Source: Cladosporium sp. IMV 00045 (taxonomy: Eukaryota > Ascomycota > Dothideomycetes > Cladosporiales > Cladosporiaceae). From it: a stretch of 64,000 nt of DNA. The DNA lies in assembly GCA_001931905.2 (NCBI GenBank), contig MSJI02000731.1:31237-95236 (forward strand). The letters run 5' to 3'. Shown one piece after another: positions 43,747 through 55,185 of the stretch. A program made the translations under genes and the position numbers. The notes below the pieces were generated by a model. It worked only from the letters and a program-made list of their open reading frames with translations, had not been told where the DNA came from and made no database searches. The stretch's first letter is position 1. Every line of letters begins with the position of its first letter.

Positions 43747-45453
43747 CTAATCCAGTTCGCCATCACCGTCGCCTCCAGCCTTAGCGGCGCCACCGGCAGA
43801 AGGGTAAAAGTTGATCTTCCCACCCTCACCGATAACACCAGAGCGATCGTACAAACTCCTCGCTCTGACATAGGGGTCAAGACGCCAGTAGTTTTCAGAA
43901 ATGCGCTGCGCAAGCCTGGTGCGACCCTCACCGGAATCCTCACCAGAAGCCCAACTGGCCGTCTCCGACTCGTAAGACTTGACCAACTCCGCCCTCTCGC
44001 TCTTAATGCTGTCCTTGGCCGCCGTGTCCTCCATGCGCTTATTCTCGCCCTCGACGGGCTCCGGGTATTTGTACGTGTAATCCTCCAAACCGCCGAGTTC
44101 CTTGGAGATCTGGCTGCGCGGGATCCACTGCTGCAGGTCGTCGACGCTGGAGGCAAAGTGCACTTTGTTGGCCACGACGGGGTCGAGCCAGCCGCGGATC
44201 ACCTTCCAGATGCCCTGGAAGACCCATGGCGACTTGTACACCAGCACGCTGCCGAGCGATTCAGGGTAGTTGGCTTCGAAGCACTTGATCATGAATTTCA
44301 CGGGCGTGTAGTCCATGTTTGCCAGCGAGAATTCGCTCATGTCGAAGACGATGGTCTGGGAGGGGGGATGTTAGTACGTCGGATTGAAGGTAGGGAAGCA
44401 CAGCATACGTACGGCAGTATCGACCGGAGGCTTGAGCAGCATTCTCGTGGTCTCGATGGTGTAGACGGTGAATCGCTCAAGAGACTTCTCAGACTGCTCG
44501 CCCTGCTTGTGCAGACGCACGCGAACGTAGCAGCACGGCCTTCCATCCTTGTCCGTGCCGTGTAAGAAGCTCTTGCCCATGCGCAGCTGCGCCATGAAAT
44601 CGTCGCCCTCCTTCTTGTCGCCGCCCTTGCCACAGGAGTCTTTGATCGCGCGCTCCTCGCCGTTGTACATGATGTCGTCGTCGACGTGCATCTCCTTCGC
44701 GCGCCAGTGGATGGTCGAGACGAACATGACCATGGCGGCGTTGACGTCCCACTTCCGCGCGCGCAGGAAGCGCAGGAGCAGCGCATCCGGGTGGTCGTGC
44801 TTCACCATGCTCCAGAAGGCTTCCCTCAATTCCTCAGGCTTCTGCGACGCCAGCGCTTGCTGGAATTCCTTCGCCTGGCCGTGCTTGTCATTGTCGTTCT
44901 CGTTTGCGCTAGTGTCCGCCTTGCGCCCAAACAGCTTCATGCCCTTGGACTTGGGTTTCTTGTCGCCGCTGGGATCCGGCGTTCCCGGCGTCGTTGTGGG
45001 CGTCACTGATCCGTTTGTGTGTGTGCCTTCGGGCAACACGCCGAAGATCTCCAGCGTGTGCGCCCACATCTCCTTCAACTTGACCTCCTGGTCCGGTGTG
45101 AGGTTTCCCGGCCTTCCAGGAGGCATGCTAGGCGCCATGACGTCGGGGTAGTCTTGCGCTTCGAGCGCGAGGATGTGGTCGGGTTTGGAGGAGTTGTTGT
45201 AAGCTGGTTCGGGCAGTTCTTGCGGCGGGGTTTCCCTGGTGTATTTGTCGAAGGCGTAGGCAGTACCTGCAGAGAGAGCGAAAGCAATGACAAAAACAAC
45301 GGGCTCTATGCCGGCACGCTGCGGTCTTGTGGGTGGAGCAGGGAATGGAGACGTCCTCGGTGGCGGAGTGTGGGATAGCAATCTGACGGTGGTTGTCTGT
45401 CGTGTGGAGAGGAAGGACGGGGGATTTCTGAGTCGCAGCGAGCGAGGGAACAT
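43747..45453 (-). CDS. Sec14-like CRAL-TRIO lipid-transfer protein with mitochondrial-type N-terminus
   Basis: Likely a phosphatidylinositol/phosphatidylcholine transfer protein. Exon 1 (45453-44413), a 57-nt intron and exon 2 (44355-43747) give 549 residues. The N-terminus MFPRSLRLRNPPSFLSTRQ is Arg/Ser-rich, fitting a mitochondrial presequence. It is followed by one hydrophobic segment (VVFVIAFALSAGTAYAF). The CRAL-TRIO N-terminal helices (LLLRFLRARKWDVNAAMVMF) precede the lipid-binding domain (TIVFDMSEFSLANMD, ANYPESLGSVLVYKSPWVFQGIWKVI, VANKVHF). The closest yeast counterpart may be the Csr1/Sfh group. The membrane segment suggests anchoring at mitochondria, by inference. Confidence 0.9.
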
Positions 45454-45912
45454 AAGGGAGGGAAGTGGGAGGCGGAGGGGAGTAGTCGTATTGCGCAGAG
45501 TCAGGTCCTACTATCCAATAATGATCAAGGCGCAGCACAATCCTTCCGGATCGTAGAAAGGGCCTTGTTCCGTTCCTTCGCTTGGTCGCGTGCGCCGCCG
45601 GTTGAAGTTCGCCCATTGGCTTGCTCTGCCTGAAAGTGATGACGCCCAATTGAACGAGGGGCAGGCACTAAAGAAAACAATTTCTCTACCCGTGCCACGA
45701 GCTTGCTAATCAAGCGACATGACGATCTTCCTGAAGAATTGGAGAATAGGAGGCATCGGATCATTCTTTTTTTTGTCTTAAAATTGTAATCCTGCAATGT
45801 TAATTTTATGCATTTATTCGTCAAGGTAGGTGATACCGTCTATGTAATTTGGTGGCTAACGAGGAAGCTATTCACTTTCACAACAAAAATTGCCTTGCAA
45901 TCATCGACTCCT
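45454..45912. other. Intergenic region, Sec14-like start / GH105 3' end
   Basis: 459 bp. It contains the Sec14-like promoter and a T-rich tract near 45768-45785 (ttctttttttttgtctta) near the GH105 3' flank. No gene is seen. Confidence 0.35.
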
Positions 45913-47107
45913 TCAAATAAACACACGCAGAAGCTCGCCCAGCATCATGATCGCCATGCTCTGCCCATACGGCATGCTGGTCAACTTGATGTCCTTATAA
46001 TGCTGGAGATCGTGGCCCATGCCCGTGCCAAAGCTGACTTCCCTGAGCTCGCCGTCTGCACTGATCCGCTCCATCACAGCTCTGACAGCCTTCAGCGCCA
46101 CGCCCTCGTATTCCTTACTGATGTACCTCTTCCGGATCGCCTTGAGGATGCCGTACGCAAATCCCGCCGTGGCGGAGGCTTCTGGATAGCTGCCTTCGCT
46201 CTCCGGCACGTCGAGCAGTGTGCGCCACATCCCGTCCTCGCCTTGCAGTCGCTTCAGCGCCTGGCACTGCGCGTCGAGCGTGTCGATCAGGTGGATTCGC
46301 AGCGCGTCGTTGGGAGGGAGGTCGAGGAGCTCGATGAAGTCGGGTATCACAATCGTCAACCAGCTGTTTCCTCTCGCCCACCGTGCGCGGGCGAAGTGGT
46401 GTCCAAATCCGCCTGGTGCTTGCTCGTCGAACTTCCAACCGTGGAAGAATAGACCCGTCGGGGCATCGAAGAGGTATTTGATGTGCACGAGGAATTGTCG
46501 CTTCGCTTCTTCGATGTAGTGGGGACGGTTGAGCAGCTTGCCGATCTTGGTCAATGGCATCACGGTCATCATCAGCGTGTCGTCCCAGAGCTCGTTGTGA
46601 TTGTCGGTCAGGTAAGTCATATGCTGCATGCCGTCGAAAGGCGTCCGAGGGAGCTCGTACATGGCCCATTCGGCCCATGAGTCCAACCAAGGAAGGTAGG
46701 TCTGTTCGCCGGTTTTCTCGTAGACGTACGCGAGGGTGAGGAACACGGCCATGGTGTTGATGTTCTTGGTGGTACTGGCTGCCAATTGCTGGCTAAACCA
46801 GTCCTTGATAATCTTGAAGACATCTTCGGAGCCATGGAGCTCGTAATACTGATACAAGCCGTAGAGACCAATGCCATGTGTCCACCTGAGAGAAGATGAA
46901 TGAGTATCCAGCTTGTTGACTTTAACGGATACAGACTTACTCCCAGTCCTGCCATCCTTTGGTGTCGATCACTCGCCCATCCGGCAAACGCAAGAGAAAC
47001 TCTCCCGTCTCATCTTTGATGTTGACGAGGTTGTCTGTCAACAGTCGGATCTTTTCATGGATCTCAGTGCTCTGAAGGCCGTGTACTGATATGGGAGTTT
47101 GAGGCAT
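45913..47107 (-). CDS. GH105 unsaturated rhamnogalacturonyl/glucuronyl hydrolase
   Basis: An (alpha/alpha)6-barrel hydrolase that removes the unsaturated uronic acid left by pectin (rhamnogalacturonan) lyases. Exon 1 (47107-46941), a 55-nt intron and exon 2 (46885-45913) give 379 residues, normal for GH105. Across the junction the sequence reads TKGWQDWEWTHGIGLYGLYQYY. The catalytic-site segments HNELWDDTLMMTVMPL and ARWARGNSWLTI (the RGNSW motif) are present. PESEGSYPEASATAGFAYGI and SMPYGQSMAIMML close the barrel. There is no signal peptide, so it probably acts on imported disaccharides inside the cell. It is divergent from an MFS transporter. Confidence 0.93.
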
Positions 47108-47695
47108 CTTGCTAATGTAGTGAATCTTTGGCTTGCTCTTCCGGATTTCCAGCACTCGCTTCGAAAGGTCGCTTGTGCCAGATTAAAAAAAAAGATTACA
47201 ACACAACAACACCAAGACCGGGTATCCAACTCGCAGCTCGCTCGCGATAAATACTACCGAGGTCCGGGCTATCTCGCAACGCTCGTTTACCAAGCCCTAC
47301 ACGCCTGTGAGACCTCCCCACGCTCCTCCTCCACAACCATCCCCGCAAACCCGCATTGTCATGCTTTAGCGAAGTGGTCTGGGTTACATTACTCGAGGTA
47401 TCTTTCCTTGCTGGATCTTAGTCTTCCTTTGGCTTGCTTGGCTCAACGAAGCAACTCTTCTTCCACCAGTAGGAGGTCAGGTAACACTCGCCAATGTGAC
47501 TATGCTTCGGTGCTCTACCACCGAGCACGCTCGGCAGGAGATTGTTCAGGCATATCTGACGAGTATGGATAAATGTGGGCACCCGCTTCAAATGCGCATT
47601 GTAGAGTAGACGGCCGGTCCACTTCTCCTTGTTTTCTTCTACCTACTTTCTAAGTCAAAGGTGGGCATCACACACGCCAGAGACTCTCTTACGAC
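47108..47695. promoter_or_regulatory. Divergent promoter region GH105 / MFS transporter
   Basis: 588 bp between two outward-facing start codons. An A run lies at 47185-47195. A tRNA-like D-arm word on the minus strand near 47500-47530 was examined and rejected. No other feature is seen. Confidence 0.4.
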
Positions 47696-49568
47696 ATGGC
47701 GAACAACAACACCGATCCGACCATGGCCAAAGACATCGCCAGCATGAAGGAGATGAACGAAGTCGAGCGCGTCATGTCCCCTGACGAGCTCAACAAGGAC
47801 CACCAGGACTATGGCCGCATGGACGCGGAAGTCGCCAAATACGCGACGGGCGAGCAAGTCGTCATCAGCGAGGAAGAGAACAAGCGTCTGAAGAAATCAA
47901 TCGACAAGCGAGTGCTGACGATCATGGTCTTCACCTACTTCCTGCAAGCCCTCGACAAGGGCACAATGTCCTTCACGTCCATCATGGGCTTGCAGGAAGA
48001 TTTCAACATCGCCGGCACAGAGCTGTTCCCTTGGCTCACAACGTGTATCTACATCGCCATCCTGGTCGTTGAATATCCCATCAACTATCTGATCACAAGG
48101 GTCCCGATCGCGAAGTTTCTTGGTACTTGTATCGTCATTTGGGGAGCCATCCTGGCGCTACATGCTGCCTGCTCGACTTTTACGCACCTTGTCGTTGTGC
48201 GTACGCTTCTTGGTGCCTTCGAAGCTGTCTGCCAGCCGACTTTCCTGGTCATGAGTTCGATGTGGTGAGTCCAGACGTGCTTGCTAAGATCAAGGCCAGT
48301 CTAACCCAGCAACAGGTACAAGCGTGAGGAGCAAGCTCAAACAGTCACCTACTGGTATATGATGAACGGTGCCCAGCAAATCGTCGGAGGTCTGCTGGCC
48401 TACTGCTTCTCATTGCTCGGAAAAGACCGTGTCATCACTGGCTACCAAGCCATCTTCATCACATACGGCACCTTTTCCGTGCTCTGGGGCCTGTTGTAAG
48501 TGACCGCGTCTCCTCTAATTCCGACATGTCGATGCTTATCATTCAAACAGCGTCCTCTGGTATCTTCCCGACTCCCCCATGCGCGCCAAGTGCTTCTCCG
48601 AAGAAGACAAGAAACTCATGGTCGAGCGTGTCCGAACCAACCAGACGGGTCTCCAAAACAAGCAGTTCCGCAAAGAGCAGGCCAAGGAAGCCCTCCTTGA
48701 CCCGCAGATCTGGTGTTACTGCCTCATCCAGATTTGCACGACTCTGCCGACGAGCGGCCTCGGTGCTTTCTACAATATTGTCATTAAGGATCTTGGATTC
48801 ACGATTCTGCAAACGCAGCTCCTGGCTATGGTCCTCGGTGCTTTCATTATCGCCATCTTGATGAGCTCGACATGGATCGTCAATAAGACAAAGCAGAACT
48901 TGATCACCATCGGCATCTACCTCATTCCGTAAGTTCTCGACCATTCCCAGTTCCTGCAATCCTGTAAGATCATCGACTGACCATCATCAAACACAGGAGT
49001 TACGTCGGTACCATCGTCCTGATGACCGTCCCGAATACGAACACCGCCACCAAGGCTGGTCTGCTCATCAGCTACTACATCGTCTTGTCTTTCTGGGCCG
49101 CGCAGGGTCTCGGAATGAGTTTGCTGTCGAGGTGAGATCCAGCCCGATCCATCTCTCCGTACAAAACACTCTGGAAAACACCATGCTGACAGATCTTTTT
49201 TCTCAGAAACGTCGCCGGCCAGACCAAGAAATCATTCGCCGTCTCCATGAACTTCATCGCCTGGTCCGTTGGCAACGCAGTCGGTAAGCCTCACCAAACC
49301 CTCCCAACCCAACGCACATAAAAATCTAACCCTCCCCCCTCCAGGCCCCCAAGTCTTCCGCAACAACGACGCCCCGCGCTACTTCATCGCCTTCAGCACG
49401 CACATGGGCTGCTACGTGCTGCTGCTGCTGGTCATCGTCTTCCTGCGCTTCTACCTGCGCAGCATCAACAAGCGCCGCGACGCGAGCGCCGAGAAGGACG
49501 AGCGCAACGTGCACGCCTTTGAGGATTTGACGGATAAGGAGAATGTTAACTTTAGATATGTGTATTAG
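47696..49568 (+). CDS. MFS transporter, anion:cation symporter (allantoate permease/Dal5-like) family
   Basis: A plasma-membrane proton symporter for an organic anion or small molecule; substrate not predictable. Six exons, 47696-48264, 48316-48495, 48551-48928, 48997-49131, 49207-49283 and 49345-49568, join in frame to 520 residues. The long N-terminal cytosolic part is acidic. The first membrane helices read VLTIMVFTYFLQALDKGTMSF and WLTTCIYIAILVVEYPINYLI. The family motif region RTLLGAFEAVCQPTFLVMSSMWYKREEQ is present, as is LWYLPDSPMRAKCFSEEDK in the central loop. GQTKKSFAVSMNFIAWSVGNAVGPQVF is the typical seventh-to-tenth-helix motif of Dal5/Tna1-like carriers. The C-terminus ends ENVNFRYVY. 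It shares a promoter with GH105. Confidence 0.93.
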
Positions 49569-50448
49569 ATTAGGCGGGGTGAGGGTTGGTGGGCTTGGTT
49601 TTTGATGCATGCAGGGCGGTGGGATGGGATGGGATGGGATGGGTTTGTCGGTGTGCATTCATTAGAGCGTTTGTATAATGACTGTTCTTTACGAGATGCT
49701 TGTTATTCGTCTCTTTTTTGTTTTTGTTCTTTCTTTTTTTCCGTCTGCCTTCTTCCTGACATCGCCGAAGACTAATAGCAGAGGAATGTTGAAGGGCAAG
49801 AAGGGAAAATATTCCCCTAAGAAAACCAGGTTTGTCCAAAATTAAAAGATCTGGATGATGGGGATGGGATGTTGGTGAGATTCTCGACTTGGTCATCATG
49901 TTGCGAGAAGTCGCACGCTTGACGCATGCTTGTAAGTGAAATCGACATCGTCAATATCTTCATTTGTACCCTCGTCTTGTGTGTCATGATAAAGGAAACT
50001 AAAGGGCGCACATGTCAAGATGGCCGTGCGCCTCGCCTCGCCTCAATTTATCTAAACGAAGCATGAAAGATGTAAGGTCGACGTTGAAATTTTCTATTCC
50101 CCTGGTTCAATAAATGACGAGAAGCCAATAGTTCTCGCTTTCGGTGGGTTTGTATCGATAGCGGAAGATGAAGGGCGCAACAGCGTCATCGCTTTGTCAA
50201 TGGTGGATGCGAGGCGCTGATGTCAGCGTCTGTTCATGACAGCACATGCTTCGATGTTTCGTAAACACATGCTATTTCTCTTAACAACCGGAGTGAATAT
50301 AAATATCGGCATCGGAACTGCAGATTGAATCAAAAGACCACTTCACTCGAGTCAGACTCGGAACGGAAAACCAATACTTCGTCGACTCCTCGACTTCATC
50401 TAACCCACCACCAACCAAACCAAACGCCACCAACCCGAAAAACCAAAA
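49569..50448. other. Intergenic region, MFS transporter 3' / HD-domain gene
   Basis: 880 bp. It contains the GGGAT array listed separately, a T-rich 3' region near 49710-49740, and a CA-rich leader just ahead of the next ATG. No gene is seen. Confidence 0.35.
49621..49643 (+). repeat. (GGGAT) pentamer array with G-quadruplex potential
   Basis: Four perfect GGGAT units followed by GGG give five runs of three guanines spaced by two bases, a textbook G-quadruplex pattern on the plus strand. It starts 53 bp after the MFS stop, so it probably lies in the transcript's 3' UTR. Confidence 0.85.
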
Positions 50449-51337
50449 ATGCCCAAATCACACACCGAAGAATACGGCTGGACCGCCGAACCACGCAACA
50501 GAAGCACCGTCCCCGGCCCTTCCACCGCCAAAACGACCTCCACCCCCATCAACGTATCCGAAATCTTCCCCACCACGCACCTCGTGCAAACCGCCCAAAA
50601 ACACATCCACTCGCTCCTCCCGCGCCGCACCTACAACCACAGCCTGCGCGTCTACGCTTACGGCCACACGATCGTGACGCAGCACTTCCCGTCCTGGATT
50701 TCCTCCCAAGCCATCCGCGACGCTTTCTTCGAAACCTGGGCCCTCACCTGTCTGTACCACGACGTCGCGACGACGGAGCAGCACCGCGCCGCCTCGCACT
50801 TGAGTTTCGAGTGGCACGGCGGCTTTCAGGCGTTGCAGGAATTGCAGGCTTGGGGGGCGCCGAGGGCGCAGGCCGAGAGTGTTTGTGAGGCTATCATCCG
50901 TCATCAAGACCCGGGGGAGACGGGGATGGTTAGTCGGATGGTGTTGTTGGTGCAGATGGCTACGGAGTTTGGTGGGTTGATTTACTTTCAGGTTCTGTTG
51001 GGTTTTCTTGTTTGATTTTTACTGATTGCCTTCTCTGTGACAGACAATATGGGTTTCCAACCGCACCTCGTCCACGAAGATGTCATCAAGCAAGTCGTCG
51101 AGCAGCACCCACGCGAGAAGTGGTCGGGTTGCTTCTCCGATACCATCAAAGCTGAGATTAGCGTATGTTCCCCTCCCCAACACCTATAGGAGGAACTTTC
51201 CCCCAGAGCAAGAAGGCAAGGACTTGAGCTAATACATGTGCTCATTATCGCAGGAGAAACCGTGGTCCCATACCACCGCCCTGCCGAATTTCGCAGAGGA
51301 CGTTGCGAATAACAAGACCATGGAACCCTATGATTGA
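50449..51337 (+). CDS. Cyanamide hydratase-like HD-domain protein
   Basis: An HD-fold metal-dependent enzyme resembling fungal cyanamide hydratase (yeast Ddi2/3 type), which turns cyanamide into urea. The actual substrate may differ. Exons 50449-50971, 51044-51162 and 51254-51337 join to 241 residues, the normal length. Metal-site motifs are NHSLRVYAYG (first His), LTCLYHDVA (HD pair), SFEWHGGFQAL (His) and IIRHQDP. The second and third exons supply NMGFQPHLVHEDVIKQVV and PREKWSGCFSDTIKAEI, both characteristic. All junctions keep frame. Confidence 0.9.
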
Positions 51338-52608
51338 GTTGATTGAAGATGCACAATTGAGTGATTACCTCAGTTGGGGAATGTCAGGAAGCGGGATATG
51401 AGAGACGAAGAAAACTAGAATGAAAACGACAAATAGTGGTTGTTTGTACTGATGGAATGAAAATGGTAGTCCAATTGAACTTGCAGAAGTTCCGATCCTT
51501 GCGAGCGAAGTATCACTGGATTTCCTTTAACGCAGGCTGCGTGCCTTCTGCTCCAGTGCTCCAGTGAACAATCTTGCTCGGTCAAGAGAGTACGATTGGT
51601 GTGGTGAATGGGATTCGATTACTCTATCGCGCTCTACCAACGCAAATGTATTGCAACAAGTTTGTTAGACGACCCAAAGGCACGTGATGCGGGTGAAAAC
51701 AGAATAGTGAAGCATTCAGGCTGAAAGGGCATCGACGACATCAGGCATCGACGAAACTATGCAAGCAGACATCAAGCTGATCGAAGCGTATATTGCATGC
51801 ACGTATGTACAGTTGTTATCTACAGGGATACCTCGACGTCCTGTTCGGGGCGGAATGCAACCTTCCACAGCTCTTCTTCACGTGTAAAGATCGAGGTCTA
51901 TTCACATGTCGATGCACACGCTAGTGCCCGTCTGCATTTACACGTGGAAGCCGCCAGATGTAGAGTCTAAAACGGCCCGACGTCCAGCTGCTTTCTGCCG
52001 ATGCAAGTTCGCTTGCCTGCGTGATGCCGTCGATGGTACAATGTACAAGGTTGAATTGGCAGTCGTAGCCGACAACAGTGGCTCTGGCTCGATAGAAAGA
52101 CTCCCAGGAGGAAGGATGCCAATACATGATGCATTGCAGCTGGTGGGCGAGGCGAGTCATGCCGCATAAAACCCCTGGCCTTTGCAGAGAAGCACTCGAC
52201 CGGGTCTGGAATGCAATGATCCATGTTCGTTGAGCCGATGGAAGCGAAGCACATGACGCACGCAAGACTCAAGAAGTATCGACGCTTTTGGAAGGATGGA
52301 AAAGCGATAGGGTAGTTTTGAGGCGCAGCGTAAGCATGCGGAGAATAGTACGTCGGTGGCACCGAAGCTCCTAGTCCTTTAGTTTGACCCAGGCATGCAA
52401 TGTGGATAGGGCGGAGATGCATGTAAAACTGCGTGGTGCATGCATAGCGTACTCGCATGATGACTGCCGAAACTTTGACAGGGAATCCTGGCGTTTTCAG
52501 CCTCGCCTCTCGCCGGGGAGTCTTAGCAGCTTGGCGGGTATGGTCGAGCGGTGGATCGCAAATACGAGTTTCTGGGAATGGAAGGCGGGTGGGAAACCGC
52601 TGGCGAGA
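51338..52608. other. Long intergenic region, no gene recognised
   Basis: 1,271 bp between two converging 3' ends. Small open frames exist (for example 51906-52169) but none has motifs or splice partners. A tRNA-like word near 51600-51640 (minus strand) was rejected for lack of an anticodon arm. Confidence 0.4.
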
Positions 52609-53619
52609 TCATGTCTCACTCTCGACGATGTTCTCGCTTCTGCAGACCTCGCGATTTGGCAAAAGCCTATCCGCTTTTTCTTGCCTCATGGTCTCGACGT
52701 CGTCTGATGCGATGCCCATAGTGGCCTCTCTGTTGCGAAGGAACCATTGTATTCTCTCGTCGCGTCCACGCATGCCTTGGACGTCTTGTTTGACCTTCCT
52801 CAATTCTTTGGCAGCCCGGTCGTGGACGATGTCCCTTTGCTCGACAAACTGCTGGCCCGCATCTTGGGCACGTGAATAATTCGCCGAACTTCCCATCAAA
52901 GCCAGGAAAGCTATGAGGGCAATGAAGTAGCTGTTTTGCATGTACAACGGAGACTGCTTCTCTCGCTTTATGCCCATAGCTTCGTCCTCTTGCTTCTCCC
53001 GCCATCGCTCCCAATCTTCCCAAGTCGCGTTCTGCCAGACCGGATCGGACGGATCACGCTGGTTCTGACCGAAAGGTCCGCTCGCAGCATTCCCTTTGCC
53101 TGCAATATCGGCTTTCCCATCCCAACCTGCACCGAGTCGATCGTAGGCGCTCCGCTTGGCCGGGTCGGAGAGAATGTCGTTCGCGGCTACCACCAGCCGG
53201 TACCGCTCTGCCTTGATTTCGTGCGACATGTTGTTTTGCGAATTGCCATTCCGGTCGGGGTGGTAGAGCTTGACCAACTGGTAGAAGCGAGACTTGGTGT
53301 ATGCTTCATTCTTCTTCAAGGCGAAAATTTGGTATGGAGTTGGCCATCTTTGCCCTTTGGGCGGCATGGGCCAGTCATCTCCTCCCTTTGTGTGATTGTT
53401 GAGATTCTCATCGCCGCTTATAGTGGCATATGTCCTCAGTGAAATGTGATGCTGGCATAGCTGGTGTCGCGTGTTCCCATTCTGGCACCAAGTTGATGAC
53501 GTCGACGACTGTGACTGGGTGGCGCAGAAGGAATGAAGGCTGCCGTAGGTCGAGTATAGGAGAGAAGGCTTTCGTATCAACATCGCCGAGGACGAGAAGG
53601 TGTAGGAAGCATGATGCAT
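52609..53619 (-). CDS. J-domain (DnaJ-like) protein with a membrane segment, probably mitochondrial
   Basis: An Hsp70 co-chaperone of a fungal type; single exon, 336 residues. The N-terminus (MHHASYTFSSSAMLIRKPSLLYSTYG) is basic and Ser-rich without acidic residues, suggesting mitochondrial targeting; MLIRKP is an alternative start. The J domain spans about residues 92-160: PTPYQIFALKKNEAYTKSRFYQLVKLYHPDRNG with the HPD tripeptide, ending ILSDPAKRSAYDRLG. A WEDWERWREKQ patch follows. One hydrophobic segment lies near residue 232 (NSYFIALIAFLALMGSS), then a charged coiled-coil-like region. There are no zinc-finger or Gly/Phe regions, so this is a class III J protein. The partner Hsp70 is unknown. 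Confidence 0.88.
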   Translation of the reverse strand: MHHASYTFSSSAMLIRKPSLLYSTYGSLHSFCATQSQSSTSSTWCQNGNTRHQLCQHHISLRTYATISGDENLNNHTKGGDDWPMPPKGQRWPTPYQIFALKKNEAYTKSRFYQLVKLYHPDRNGNSQNNMSHEIKAERYRLVVAANDILSDPAKRSAYDRLGAGWDGKADIAGKGNAASGPFGQNQRDPSDPVWQNATWEDWERWREKQEDEAMGIKREKQSPLYMQNSYFIALIAFLALMGSSANYSRAQDAGQQFVEQRDIVHDRAAKELRKVKQDVQGMRGRDERIQWFLRNREATMGIASDDVETMRQEKADRLLPNREVCRSENIVESET

Positions 53620-53965
53620 GCGGGAGTGTCGATGATATAATATGTGTGGCCGGGCAAGTGGGTAGTGAGAGTGAATGAGCGTGTATGCGCATGCAGCTGT
53701 CTCACATGATTGAGCCAGCGTGGGGAAAGAACGATCTGATAAGAGCCCACAACAGCGATATCGGTTGTTGCCTGCTACGTTCGCGGTCGGCGCGTCCTCC
53801 GTGTATAGCGCACTACCTGCCTACTTTCTCTACCATCAGCATCCTGTGTCGACAATTCACAGGATCATGTGACCAGTCTGAGGCGAAAACACCTATCTGG
53901 ATGATTCAACAGCACAGAACTCACCCTAATATGTGAGAGGCCGCCCTTACGACGCCACCGCGGCC
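53620..53965. promoter_or_regulatory. Divergent promoter region, J-domain gene / hypothetical gene
   Basis: 346 bp between outward-facing starts. Nothing beyond ordinary promoter sequence is seen. Confidence 0.35.
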
Positions 53966-55185
53966 ATGCCTTTCGATCCAGACTCTGGCCTGGTCTACGA
54001 TGAAAAGACAGTCAAACGAAATCAAAATCGTTACAGGCGTCATGATGGCCATCGAACAAAAAATCCAATGAGACACTGCATTGGAACTCCACCCGTTTAT
54101 TGCCCACCTCCACAGGGAGCAGAATCGCTGGTGTCAATCGCGATGCGCAGCATTTTACACAACGTCAACAAATTGGACTCGGAATTGCTTAGCAGCGTGC
54201 CGGCCATCCTGTTGGAGCAGATATGGAAAGCCATACAGCGCTCGTGAGTGGCAGCAAAGGTGTGTTACGTCACTTTCTATTAGGCTGATGAAATCACAGG
54301 CAACTCGACAGCGTTCATGTGTGGCAGCTCTTCGCGGAATCTTCCATCGGCGACCGCTCAACTATACCAAACAGGAGGGTCCCACGCCTCATGGACGTTC
54401 CGCAAACAATCGAATTCGCCAATCACCCGACATGCGCATGGACAACGACACTCGATATCATGACCGATAACGTTTCCCCTGTAGATCTGACAGCCATCTC
54501 CCAGCTAACGAACCTGCGACGATTCTCCATGGCCACTGCGAACGAAACACCGGCAGACAAGGGTTTCAACGATCGCGTATTGAGATCGTGGAAAGATCTG
54601 GCTCGCGAAGAGGGCGCTTTCTTCAACCTCAAAACCATCTTCCTCTATTTCCAAGACGGGGTTTCTAAATGGGCATTGGAGCACCTAGACGCTTTTCCAG
54701 CCCTGGATGAATTCTGCGCTTATCGATGCAAGCTGCGCAGACACCACGTAAAAGGCGCTGTCGGCTGGCGGGACAGTCCTGACGATAGCTTTGTTGGCTT
54801 CCTCCGCTCGTCGAAAGCTTACACTTATGCGAAATACGGCCAAGGAAGCAGCTCGTTGTCTTGGAAGGACATGACGGCGAGTTATCTCAACAAGGGAACG
54901 GCGGATTCGTCCGAGCAGATCGACCGTCGGCCTGTGTTGAACGTGCCGCTGCATGATGCACACTCTGGCCCCACGGGATACCGTATCTTGGACGTCGATA
55001 GAATCGTCTGCTTGAAGCGGATCAAGGGCCACCACCCTCTCAGCAGGGCCAGGAAGCTAAGGTCAGATGACTTTGAGTATGATGCAGCTGAGACCGGAGG
55101 AGTCGAGACTGAGTGGCAACCATATCTCAAGAAACGGAAGGTTGTTGCCAATTCGTCGGCTCTGGAAGACATGATGTCCGGCTGA
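53966..55185 (+). CDS. Conserved fungal hypothetical protein, helical N-terminus
   Basis: Function unknown. Exon 1 (53966-54243), a 56-nt intron (54244-54299) and exon 2 (54300-55185) give 387 residues. The N-terminal helices SLVSIAMRSILHNVNKLD and VPAILLEQIWKAIQRSQLDSVHVWQLFAE resemble the degenerate F-box-like start of a widespread family of uncharacterised fungal proteins. Later segments LTAISQLTNLRRFSMA and LKTIFLYFQDGVSKWALEHLDAFPALDEFCAYRC look like irregular leucine-rich repeats. The C-terminus has a basic KKRKVV, a possible nuclear signal. The frame stays open 33 nt upstream of the ATG without another ATG. The junction restoring a continuous helix supports the model. Confidence 0.7.

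Noticed and set aside
47480..47535. tRNA-like word (GCTC-GGTGGTA-GAGC D-arm) on the minus strand
   Set aside because: No T-loop consensus follows and the anticodon and acceptor stems do not pair, so it is not a tRNA.
51590..51655. tRNA-like TGGTAGAGCGC and ATCGAATCCC words on the minus strand
   Set aside because: Only about 12 bases separate the two words, leaving no anticodon arm. At best a chance match or fragment.
52525..52610. GGTCGAGCGGT word resembling a tRNA-Ser/Leu start
   Set aside because: No matching T arm or acceptor strand was found downstream.
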